The notes beneath the pieces were generated by a model that worked only from the letters and a program-made list of their open reading frames with translations, was not told where the DNA came from and made no database searches. From Methylobacterium sp. (lineage in GTDB: Bacteria > Pseudomonadota > Alphaproteobacteria > Rhizobiales > Beijerinckiaceae), in contig JADCBP010000005.1 of assembly GCA_020253445.1 (NCBI GenBank), forward strand, positions 868,001 to 932,000: a DNA stretch of 64,000 nucleotides. Direction: 5' to 3'. Position numbers and translations under genes: made by a program. Positions 1 through 7,709 of the stretch are shown one piece after another; the first letter of the stretch is position 1, and each line of letters opens with the position of its first letter.

Positions 1-260
1 TCGATGGCGATCGGCGTGGAATCCTGTTCCAGCTGGTCAATCCCGGCTTCGTGGAAACGCCGGCAACGGCGCAGAACGCCTTCGAGATGCCCTATCTGAT
101 GCCCGTGGACGAGGCCGCGCGGCGCATCGCCGATGGCCTCGATGACGGGCGTTTCGAGATCTTCTTCCCCCGCCGGTTCGCCTGGCAGCTGAAGTTCCTC
201 GCAATTCTGCCCTATCGTGTCTATTTCTGGATCATGAAGCGCTCGACTGGTGCGCATTGA
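1..260 (+). CDS. Short-chain dehydrogenase/reductase, C-terminal part only
   Basis: The reading frame is open from base 3 and the gene is cut by the left window edge. The visible 85 residues begin in the NPGFVETP motif that follows the catalytic YxxxK segment in classical SDR enzymes, and end in a hydrophobic, aromatic-rich tail (around LPYRVYFWIM) that may touch the membrane. The Rossmann nucleotide-binding half is off-window, so cofactor and substrate cannot be judged. It faces the leftward CFA-synthase operon with 45 bases between stop codons. SDR genes occur beside DUF1365, amine oxidase and CFA-like genes in other alphaproteobacteria, so a role in the same lipid modification is an inference. 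Confidence 0.8.
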   Translation, partial: DGDRRGILFQLVNPGFVETPATAQNAFEMPYLMPVDEAARRIADGLDDGRFEIFFPRRFAWQLKFLAILPYRVYFWIMKRSTGAH

Positions 261-305
261 GCGGCGTGGGCCGGGAAAGGCAGGGCCATGGCCCGCCCGG
301 GTCCT

Positions 306-1547
306 TCACATCTTGCGATAGACCAACTGGTGGACGTCGATCGAGCCCGCATCGAAGCCGCCCTCGCAATAGCTGAGATAATACCGCCATAACCGGCGGA
401 AGCGATCGTCGAAACCGAGCGGCTGCAGGCGCGGCCATGCGGAATCAAAGCTCGCGCGCCATTGCCGAAGCGTTTCCGCGTAATCATGGCGGATCGAAAG
501 ATCGGACTGGCTCGCGAAACCGTGGCTGCTTGAAAGCTCCGCGAGTTTGCCGGGCGAGGGCAGCATGCCTCCCGGAAAGATGAAACGGCGGATGAAATCG
601 ATGTTCCGCCGGTAATCCTCGAAGAACCGATCCGCGACCGTGATGATCTGCAATCCGGCCGTGCCGCCGGTCTTCAACCGGTCGCGCAGAGTGGAGAAAT
701 AGCTGTTCCAGTAGCTTTCGCCCACGGCTTCGAACATCTCGATCGAGCCGATGCGGTCATAGGTGCCGCGCTCGTCACGGTAATCCTGGAAGCGGATTTC
801 CACCTGCTCCGAGAGGCCCGCATTCTGGATGCGCTTCTGCGCATATTCGAACTGTTCGCGACTGATGGTGAGCGCGGTGACTTTCGCGCCGCGTTCACGC
901 GCGAGGAATTCCGCGAAGCCGCCCCAGCCGCAGCCGATTTCCAGCACATGCTCTCCGGGCTTCACACCCATGTCGTCGGCAAGGCGACGATATTTCCGCT
1001 CCTGCGCGCTGGAAAGATCGTTGTCGCCCGGCGAAAAAATCGCCGAGGAATAGGTCATCGAGCGATCGAGCCATTCCCTGTAGAAGCTGTTTCCGAGGTC
1101 GTAATGCGCGGAAATGTTGCGCTTCGAGCCGGATTTCGTGTTCCGGTTCAGGAAATGCAGCACCTGGAAGGCGAAACGTGCCAGGGGCGAGCGCGCCAGG
1201 AAATTGGCGGTGAGATCCTCGTTGATCGCGAAGATCTTCACGACTTCGGTAACATCCGGGCTGTTCCAGTCGCCATCGCCATAGCTGTCACCGAGGCCGA
1301 CATCACCGGCGAACATCACGCGGCGCGCGAAACGCCAGTTTCGGATGAGAATTTCGGCCGTTGGCCCAGGCTGGCCGGTATCCACCATGAAAACCCGGCC
1401 GTCGGGCAATGTGACCGTCAGCGAGCCCACGCTCAGCCCCAGCGCGAAACGCAGCATTTCGCGGCTGGCGCGCGGCACGAAACGGGTCTCGGCGGCGAAA
1501 TTGGCGTCCGTCAGGCGGATGGGCGCCTTCGTCGACTTATCCTGCAT
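306..1547 (-). CDS. Cyclopropane-fatty-acyl-phospholipid synthase family methyltransferase
   Basis: SAM-dependent methyltransferase acting on unsaturated acyl chains of membrane phospholipids. This family includes cyclopropane synthases and the methyltransferases of furan fatty acid synthesis. The 413-residue protein has an N-terminal lipid-binding region, the YDLGNSFY signature near residues 149-156 and the SAM-binding motif VLEIGCGWGG near 201-210. I chose the ATG at 1547, which overlaps the DUF1365 stop by 11 bases. A longer start at 1643 would add 32 residues lying over DUF1365 coding sequence and looks like shadow. It is the last gene of the photolyase / amine oxidase / DUF1365 / CFA operon. 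Which product is made cannot be told from sequence. Confidence 0.9.
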   Translation of the reverse strand: MQDKSTKAPIRLTDANFAAETRFVPRASREMLRFALGLSVGSLTVTLPDGRVFMVDTGQPGPTAEILIRNWRFARRVMFAGDVGLGDSYGDGDWNSPDVTEVVKIFAINEDLTANFLARSPLARFAFQVLHFLNRNTKSGSKRNISAHYDLGNSFYREWLDRSMTYSSAIFSPGDNDLSSAQERKYRRLADDMGVKPGEHVLEIGCGWGGFAEFLARERGAKVTALTISREQFEYAQKRIQNAGLSEQVEIRFQDYRDERGTYDRIGSIEMFEAVGESYWNSYFSTLRDRLKTGGTAGLQIITVADRFFEDYRRNIDFIRRFIFPGGMLPSPGKLAELSSSHGFASQSDLSIRHDYAETLRQWRASFDSAWPRLQPLGFDDRFRRLWRYYLSYCEGGFDAGSIDVHQLVYRKM

Positions 1548-2397
1548 GATGCACTTTCCGTGTCGCGTCGGTCGTAACCGACAGAAATCGCCCTCCGTGA
1601 GAAGCCGCAGGTGGAGGTGCCGGCCTCGATACCAATGTGACACCCTTCACCCAAAGGCGCAACGCTTCCCAATGAATGCCAGCGAAGACCTTCAGGGTCA
1701 TCAAGGGCATGGCGAAAGCCAGCCGCAGGCAGGAGCGGGCGGTGATGCGCTCGGCCTTGCCATGGAAGGTGGCCGCAAGGATCGGCCCTTCCGCATCCGT
1801 CTCATGGATGCGCACCGCGATGTCGGCCGTGCCCGGCGGCCGAACGCGGAAATGGTAGCGCTGCTCCATGGGCATGAAGGGCGAGACGTAGAAGAGCTTG
1901 TCCGCTTCCTGCCTCAGGCCGGCTTCGGTCAGTTGGCCCGGCACAACGGGCTCCACATAGGCATGGCGCTCGCCGAAAGTGTTGCGCACTTCATAATGCA
2001 CCCCGATCAGCCGGCCATCCGCCGCATAGGCGAAATAGATCGAAAGGGGGTTGAACACGAAACCCAGCACGCGCGGGTAGCAGAGCAGCATCACGCGTGC
2101 AGGCTCCTCGGCGAGGCCGGCGGCCTTCAGCGCCGCCACCACATCCGCCTTCGGGTTGGGCGAGCCCCTGGCGATGCCATGCGGGCAAAGATCGAAGCCG
2201 ATGAGGTTGAATTTCCCGATCGAGAAGAACGGCGAGAGCCGATGCGCTTCCTCCAGCCGGTCGAGATCGACCAGCAGAGCGAAAACCGAATAGGTGAAGC
2301 GATGCACCTTCGGTTTCATGCGCGCATGCATCACCGAGCCGACATAGAAGAGCGCGGCATCCGGGGGCGGGAGGAAGCGCGGTTCCATGGCGCTCAA
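1537..2397 (-). CDS. DUF1365 domain-containing protein
   Basis: Protein of 286 residues matching the DUF1365 family, recognised by its early YVGSVMHARMKPKVHRF segment and the FNPLSIYFAY motif. The family is almost always found between an FAD-dependent amine oxidase and a CFA-synthase-like enzyme, as here, and is presumed to take part in acyl-chain modification; no reaction is established from sequence. The start ATG lies in a 4-base overlap with the stop of the upstream amine oxidase gene, and its own stop is overlapped by the CFA start, so the three are probably translationally coupled. Confidence 0.9.
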   Translation of the reverse strand: MSAMEPRFLPPPDAALFYVGSVMHARMKPKVHRFTYSVFALLVDLDRLEEAHRLSPFFSIGKFNLIGFDLCPHGIARGSPNPKADVVAALKAAGLAEEPARVMLLCYPRVLGFVFNPLSIYFAYAADGRLIGVHYEVRNTFGERHAYVEPVVPGQLTEAGLRQEADKLFYVSPFMPMEQRYHFRVRPPGTADIAVRIHETDAEGPILAATFHGKAERITARSCLRLAFAMPLMTLKVFAGIHWEALRLWVKGVTLVSRPAPPPAASHGGRFLSVTTDATRKVHHAG

Positions 2398-3716
2398 AGG
2401 CGGGGTGGCGCACCCACCGCGCGCTGCGGCACGCTGGTGCCCCCCTGCAGCCCATGCGCGGCGATCAGCCGGTCTGCGGCCTCGAAGCCCGCGCGCAGGC
2501 CGTCCTCGTGGAAGCCGTAGCCGGTCCAGGCCCCGGCATAGAACAGCCCGCCGCGCCCCTGGATGCCCGGAAGCGCCTTCTGTGCCACGAGCGCCGAGGC
2601 ATCATATTGCGGATGGGCATAGCAGAAGCGGCCGAACACAGTCTCCGGCGCCGGCTCGATGCTCGGGTTGAGCGTCACGAAAAGCGGGTGTCTGTCATCG
2701 ATGCTCTGCAGGCGGTTCATCCAGTAGCTGACCATCACCGGACGGCCGACCTCGCCGGATTCGCGCAGCACGTTCCACGCGGCCCAGGCGCGCTTGCGCT
2801 TCGGCATGAGGCGCGGATCGCGGTGGAGGATCACCTCGTTCTCGGCATAGGCGAGGCCACCGAGCACGGCACGCTCCTCGGTTCCGGCATCGTCGAGCAA
2901 GGCCAGCGCCTGATCAGTATGGGTCGCGCAGACCACCGCATCGAACAGGCCGCGCTGGCCCCGCGTGGTGACGATCTCGACACCCTTGGCCATGCGCCGG
3001 AGGGATGCCACGCCTTCGCCGATGCGGGTGTTGAAACCCGCTGTCGCCACGAGATTCCGCACGTAGCTGCGCGAGCCTCCGGTTACCGTGCGCCAGGCCG
3101 GGCGGTTCCAGTGCAGCAGGCGATGGTTGTCGAAGAAGGCGATGAAGCTCTCCGCCGGGAAGTCCAGCACGGCTTCCGCCGACATCGACCAGATTGCCGC
3201 GCCCATCGGCAGGATGTAATCCTCGATGAGTTCGCGCGAGGCCCGCTTTTCAGCGAGATAATCACGCAAGGCCCCCTTGCCCACGCGGCCGGCGGCGCGA
3301 TCCTCGATCGCCTCGGCCGAGAAACGGCGCATGCTCGAGAGCATGCGCCACAGCCGGGGGTTCAGCACATTCGAGCGCTGCGCGAAAAACGAGGAGATGA
3401 CATTCGTTTCCTGCCCCGACCATTCGAACCGCCCGCCATCCAGCGAGAGCGAGAAACCCATGTTCGAACGATGCGTGGCCACCCCGAGTTCGGCGAAAAG
3501 GGCCGTCAGCAGCGGATAGTTCAGGGTGTTGAACACGATAAAGCCGGTATCGACCGAAACCGGCACGCCCGCATATTCGATATCGACCGTCGCGGAATGG
3601 CCGCCGAGGCGGTTCTCCTTCTCGAAGACCGTCACGGCTTCCGGCCCGAAATGCCGGCTCAGGCGAAAGGCCGCGCCGAGGCCGGAAATCCCGCTGCCGA
3701 TGACTGCAATGCGCAT
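2394..3716 (-). CDS. FAD-dependent amine oxidase-type oxidoreductase (NAD(P)-binding Rossmann)
   Basis: Flavoprotein of 440 residues opening with the dinucleotide-binding motif IAVIGSGISGLGAAFRL and an acidic residue after the second strand (FEKENRLGGHSATV), typical of the amine oxidase/phytoene desaturase fold. The C-terminal FAD motif is visible as FYAGAWTGYGFHEDGL. In this conserved neighbourhood it likely oxidises or desaturates a fatty acyl chain before methylation; this is inference from context. It lies 15 bases downstream of the photolyase gene and overlaps DUF1365 by 4 bases, so one transcript is expected. Confidence 0.9.
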   Translation of the reverse strand: MRIAVIGSGISGLGAAFRLSRHFGPEAVTVFEKENRLGGHSATVDIEYAGVPVSVDTGFIVFNTLNYPLLTALFAELGVATHRSNMGFSLSLDGGRFEWSGQETNVISSFFAQRSNVLNPRLWRMLSSMRRFSAEAIEDRAAGRVGKGALRDYLAEKRASRELIEDYILPMGAAIWSMSAEAVLDFPAESFIAFFDNHRLLHWNRPAWRTVTGGSRSYVRNLVATAGFNTRIGEGVASLRRMAKGVEIVTTRGQRGLFDAVVCATHTDQALALLDDAGTEERAVLGGLAYAENEVILHRDPRLMPKRKRAWAAWNVLRESGEVGRPVMVSYWMNRLQSIDDRHPLFVTLNPSIEPAPETVFGRFCYAHPQYDASALVAQKALPGIQGRGGLFYAGAWTGYGFHEDGLRAGFEAADRLIAAHGLQGGTSVPQRAVGAPPRL

Positions 3717-3731
3717 GGAGCGTCCCTTCTG

Positions 3732-5207
3732 TCAGACGTTGGACGCTGCCGGCGGCAGCGACTTGAAGGCTTCAAGGGCCCTTTCGCGCGCATCTTCATG
3801 CGAAACGACGGGCCGGGGGTAGGTTTCGCCGAGCCGGATGCCGGCACGGGTGAGGATGGCGCCGGGCGCCTCCCAGGGGCGATGGATCAACTTCGCGGGA
3901 AGCTTAGCAATTTCCGGAACGTAAGCACGGACAAAATTCCCATCCGGATCGAATTTCTCACCTTGCGTGATGGGGTTGAAAATCCGGAAATAGGGGGCTG
4001 CGTCCGCGCCTGAACCGGCCACCCATTGCCAGCTCGCGGTGTTGTTCGCCGGGTCGGCATCGCAGAGCGTGTCCCAGAACCAGGCCTCGCCCGCCCGCCA
4101 GTCGATCAGCAGGTGCTTGATGAGAAACGAGGCGACGATCATCCGCACGCGGTTATGCATGAAGCCGGTCTGCCAGAGCTGGCGCATGCCGGCATCCACG
4201 ATCGGATAGCCGGTTTGCCCCTTCTGCCAGGCGGCCAGGGCCAGCGGGTTCGTGGCCCAGGGGAAGGAATCGAATTTTGGCTGGTAGTTGACGCTCGCCA
4301 GAGTGGGGTAGTGGTAGAGAAGGTGATAGGCGAATTCGCGCCAGCCGAGTTCGGAAAAGAATTTCTCGACATCCTCGTTCGTGCCGCGCGTCTCTCCCGT
4401 CGCCAGCGCCTGCTCCGTCATCTGCCAGACGCGCCGCACGGAGATGTCGCCCACGGCCAGGTGGGGCGAGAGCATGGAGGTCGAGGGCAGGTCCGGCCGG
4501 TTCCGACCCTCGGCATAGCCATGCAAGCCGCCGCCGAGAAAGCCGAGCAGCCGCTTCAGCGCGCCGGCCTCGCCCGGCTGCCATGTCTCGCGCAATCCTT
4601 TGGCCCAGTCGGGTCGGGAGGGCAGCAGGCCGAGATCTGCGAGTTCGACCCGGCCCGGCAGGGCGGGCAGGGGAGGGAGCGCAGGAAAGGAGGCCGGCGC
4701 CGGCAAGGGCGCAGCGACCGCACGCTTCGCCCGGCAGGCCCGCCAGAACGGCGTAAAGACCCGCAAGGGCCCACCGGCCTGCGAGCGGATTTCCATCGGT
4801 TCGTAGAGGAGATGTCCGTTCCTGCTCTCGACCGCGATGTCCTGGCTGCGGAGTTCCGCCTTGATCGCGGTATCGAGTTCGCGTTCCGCGCCGCCATAGC
4901 GCCGGTTCCAGGTCACGAATCCCGCACCGACCGCGCCTGCGACCTTCGGCACGATCTCGCGGGAATTTCCGCGCAGGATGACGAGTTCCGAGCCCTTTTC
5001 GCGAAGGCTTTCAGCCAGCCGCGCCAGCGCATGGTGCAGGAACCAGCCCTGTGCGCCGCCGCGCGGACGCAGGCCCTCATCCGTTTCGTCGATGAAGATC
5101 GCGAGCATCGCCCCCGCTTCGCCCGCAAGCCGCAAGGCGGGGTTGTCGTCGAGGCGGAGATCGTTGCGGAACCAGTGGAGCGCGGGCGCCGGGAAAGAAG
5201 AAGGCAT
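3732..5207 (-). CDS. phrB: Deoxyribodipyrimidine photolyase
   Basis: Light-driven repair of cyclobutane pyrimidine dimers using FADH and an antenna chromophore. The 491-residue protein has the N-terminal photolyase alpha/beta domain (ALHWFRNDLRLDDNPAL) and the C-terminal FAD domain with conserved motifs around WREFAYHLLYH, MHNRVRMIVASFL and ADPANNTASWQWVAG. The start at 5207 is chosen because homology begins directly after it; the frame stays open upstream but encodes low-complexity arginine-rich sequence. First gene of a leftward operon with lipid-modifying enzymes. In Rhodobacter sphaeroides photolyase and CFA genes both belong to the RpoE/ChrR singlet-oxygen regulon, but I could not find a convincing ECF promoter here. 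Confidence 0.95.
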   Translation of the reverse strand: MPSSFPAPALHWFRNDLRLDDNPALRLAGEAGAMLAIFIDETDEGLRPRGGAQGWFLHHALARLAESLREKGSELVILRGNSREIVPKVAGAVGAGFVTWNRRYGGAERELDTAIKAELRSQDIAVESRNGHLLYEPMEIRSQAGGPLRVFTPFWRACRAKRAVAAPLPAPASFPALPPLPALPGRVELADLGLLPSRPDWAKGLRETWQPGEAGALKRLLGFLGGGLHGYAEGRNRPDLPSTSMLSPHLAVGDISVRRVWQMTEQALATGETRGTNEDVEKFFSELGWREFAYHLLYHYPTLASVNYQPKFDSFPWATNPLALAAWQKGQTGYPIVDAGMRQLWQTGFMHNRVRMIVASFLIKHLLIDWRAGEAWFWDTLCDADPANNTASWQWVAGSGADAAPYFRIFNPITQGEKFDPDGNFVRAYVPEIAKLPAKLIHRPWEAPGAILTRAGIRLGETYPRPVVSHEDARERALEAFKSLPPAASNV

Positions 5208-5382
5208 GCAAGGCAATCCGTTCTGGCTCGATCCGACATAACCCGGCGAGACCGAGCTGGTTTGCGGTCTACGCCGCGCCGCCGAAACTGGATTTCTCGG
5301 GGCGGGAGCACCTCTGTTGTGCATTTGCGATTGTCTCCCCGCGCGTGCTCGCCTAAGCGCGAGCGAACAGGAGGCGCAGCCC

Positions 5383-5919
5383 ATGGGCCAGGCGAAGCGG
5401 AAGCGGGAAGCGGGCGCGCGCATCAGCTGGTGCAGAACCTGCACCTATTGCTGCGTGCTGCCGCAGATCATGGCGCTGGAAAAGCCGATGTACAGGGCCT
5501 GCGCCCATATCCGGGACCAGGGGTGCGGCCTGTTCGGTGATGCCCGTCGCCCGGCTGCCTGCATCAGCTACAATTGCGCCTATCTTTCCGCGAGGCTGTC
5601 CGTTAGCCCGCAGCGCAACCGCATTCCCCATCCGCTCGAGGCTGGCGCTTATTTTCACCGCGACCCGATGGAAAAGGCAGTGGTGTTGTTCATCGACCCG
5701 GATCGGCCGGAAAGCTGGAAAACCTCGGCGATTCCCGAATTGATGCGCAATGTGCTCCACGAGGGCGAAACGCTCGTGATTTTCGACCGCGGGCATCAGA
5801 TGACCGTGACGCGACTGGAGCAGTTCGAGGCGATCCTCGCGCGGGATTTCGTGGCGCTGGTCGAGGCGGAGGGCCGAAAGCCGGATTTCCCTGAATTCAG
5901 GGAGTGGAAACGCGCTTGA
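5383..5919 (+). CDS. YkgJ-type cysteine-cluster protein
   Basis: Protein of 178 residues with a cysteine-rich N-terminal half: CRTCTYCC, then a C followed by GCGLF, RPAAC and YNC, the spacing seen in the YkgJ family of putative zinc or iron-sulfur chelating proteins. The C-terminal half is soluble with no further motif. The start at 5383 is chosen for a strong AGGAGG sequence about ten bases upstream; an upstream in-frame ATG at 5317 lacks one. Divergent from the photolyase operon. Metal identity and function are unknown. Confidence 0.75.
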   Translation: MGQAKRKREAGARISWCRTCTYCCVLPQIMALEKPMYRACAHIRDQGCGLFGDARRPAACISYNCAYLSARLSVSPQRNRIPHPLEAGAYFHRDPMEKAVVLFIDPDRPESWKTSAIPELMRNVLHEGETLVIFDRGHQMTVTRLEQFEAILARDFVALVEAEGRKPDFPEFREWKRA

Positions 5920-6083
5920 GGGGAAGAATCGCAGCGGCGAAAAAAAACGGCTTCTCGAAGGAGCGGAGCGACGTCTGATCATCCCCTTGTCATTGATCGC
6001 CCCGATGTCATGAGGCCGTGATAAAACCGATCTATCCCGCTTCAAGAAAACGGTTACATGGCAAGTTTCTTGAGTAGGCGGCG

Positions 6084-6632
6084 ATGACCAAGGTCGACGA
6101 TCAAGGTCGACGATCAAGAACGTGGCGGAACGCGCGGGTTGCTCGATCGCAACCGTCAGCCGATTTGTGAACGGCACGGCAGTTCTCACGGCAGAGACCC
6201 GGGTGCCGATCGAAGCCGCGATTAATGCGCCGGGGTATCGACCTTCCGGGCTGGGGCGCCGCCTCCGGCGCCAGGCGCGCGAACCGTCGGCGTAATCGTG
6301 CCCAATCTGACCAATCCGGTCTTTGCCGCTTCGGTGGCAGGATTGCAGGCCCGCGCACGCGAGGCGGGCTTCGGCGTGCTGATCGCCTCGACCGAATATG
6401 ACCCGGCGCAGGAAATGGTCGCAGTCGATACTCTGCTCGGCCAAAAGGTGGAGGGCTTGGCGCTGACGGCCAGCGATCCACTGACAAGCCCGGTCCTGCC
6501 TGTCCTCGACGCCGAACGGAAGCCACACGTCGTGATATTCAATGAGGCGGATCGTCCGGTCGGGTCTGTGTGACAGTGGACAATGTGGCGGCTGCCTTTG
6601 CCATGACGAATGCGATCCTGGCGGAAGGCGAG
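6084..6632 (+). pseudogene. Broken LacI-family transcriptional regulator
   Basis: LacI homology is spread over more than one frame. An N-terminal helix-turn-helix (IKNVAERAGCSIATVSRFVNG) lies around 6112-6175. The effector domain resumes in another frame near 6285 (TVGVIVPNLTNPVFAASV) and runs to a TGA at 6571-6573, after which a few more LacI-like residues (TVDNVAAAFAMTNAILAEG) follow in a third frame. The likely ATG at 6084 is itself out of frame with the HTH because of a 13-bp tandem duplication (AAGGTCGACGATC twice). The C-terminal half of the effector domain is absent. Non-functional decayed gene at the edge of an accessory patch. Confidence 0.85.
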
Positions 6633-6739
6633 AGCAGACCTACGGATGCATGCCCAAAAACACTCCCGCCCCGGACTGACGCAAAGGTTGGCGTTCCTGT
6701 TGCGATAACAACGCGGTATGAATTCCCGCTAGCCATCCA

Positions 6740-7252
6740 TCAACCCTCCGCCTTTTTCCCGATGAATAACCTTACAAATAATCGCACCAATAAATCAAGA
6801 ACGATAAGCATGAATATTGCACAGCACATCATCCCAATAAAAATGACTATAAAAAACATACCTTTTCTATCAAATCCCCAGCTTTCACAATCCCATGTAA
6901 ATAAAACATAATAAATTGATGAACACAATAGAAACATATTTATAAGAAACAATACCAATATAAATATGTTTACAATAACATTTATAACTCTGTTTTTTAT
7001 TTTTACAAAGTAAAGCGCAAATGCATTGATAAATACTAATAAATAAACAATAACAATATGAATATGTTCAATATTCATCTTGATAGCAACTTGTAAAATA
7101 GATAATAAATCTTTTTGTAACACACATGATTTTATGATGCGACTTGACCAGCTTAAAAGCACGACATTAAAATAAAAAACAACAGAAAAAAATACGATTA
7201 CCATTATTATAAATGGCCAATTTCTTTTTTCTGTTTCAAGAGTAGCGACCAT
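6740..7252 (-). CDS. AT-rich four-helix membrane protein, unknown function
   Basis: From the ATG at 7252 the frame encodes 170 residues with four clear hydrophobic segments separated by short polar loops rich in N, K and I, ending with a basic tail. An upstream ATG at 7417 would add 55 residues over non-homologous higher-GC sequence, so I reject it. The DNA is strikingly AT-rich against the surrounding genome and uses AT-ending codons, a sign of recent acquisition from a low-GC donor. It sits between a LacI ruin and an IS5 remnant. No family is recognised. Small multi-helix proteins of this kind are often superinfection or abortive-infection proteins, but nothing here proves that. Confidence 0.6.
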   Translation of the reverse strand: MVATLETEKRNWPFIIMVIVFFSVVFYFNVVLLSWSSRIIKSCVLQKDLLSILQVAIKMNIEHIHIVIVYLLVFINAFALYFVKIKNRVINVIVNIFILVLFLINMFLLCSSIYYVLFTWDCESWGFDRKGMFFIVIFIGMMCCAIFMLIVLDLLVRLFVRLFIGKKAEG

Positions 7253-7452
7253 AAAACCGGAATCTCGATTGCTTCTTGAGTTACTGGACGAATTTTGTAT
7301 GGATGATCTGGACCCGATCAACAGCGATGCTCCGTGCGTTCCGCATCGGCTCACCGACTGAACTGATTGTCGCGCTCCATCGAACTTTCCTTTTTGCGGA
7401 TCATCCCCTTGACGCACGTCTTAGGGAAATGGCGGGGGGCCAGGGTCAGGAC

Positions 7453-7595
7453 TCATAACCGGAAAGAGACTGTAGCGGCAATGACGATTGCGGAGAAGAA
7501 GGTGTGTGCGCATCGGTCGTAGCGCATGGCGACGCGGCGCCAATCCTTGAGGCGAGCGAACATACGTTCGATGACATCGAGATGTTCTGTAACCC
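7453..7595 (-). mobile_element. IS5-family transposase remnant (C-terminus)
   Basis: On the minus strand this stretch encodes VIERMFARLKDWRRVAMRYDR followed by the usual hydrophobic end and a TGA at 7453-7455. This is the C-terminal signature of IS5/IS427-type DDE transposases, including the catalytic glutamate helix (VIERMF) and the R/Y-rich end. The DDE N-terminal part is missing and no terminal repeats were found. Flanking bases 7253-7452 and 7596-7709 show no other gene that I can support. Confidence 0.75.
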
Positions 7596-7709
7596 TACCC
7601 GCAAGCACGCGTGGAGCGGGATGCTTTCATCCGTCGCGTTCGAACGAAAGCACAAGGTGCAATCCGAGGGCGTCTGGAAAACGCGGGAGGGATTCAGATG
7701 TCACAAGCA

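Noticed and set aside
5208-5382. ECF (RpoE/ChrR-type) promoter before the photolyase operon
   Set aside because: No sequence resembling the expected -35 and -10 motifs at proper spacing could be found.
1345-5540. Three long plus-strand frames over the photolyase/amine oxidase/DUF1365 operon
   Set aside because: All are antisense shadows of well-identified genes and are rich in arginine, histidine and glycine without motifs.
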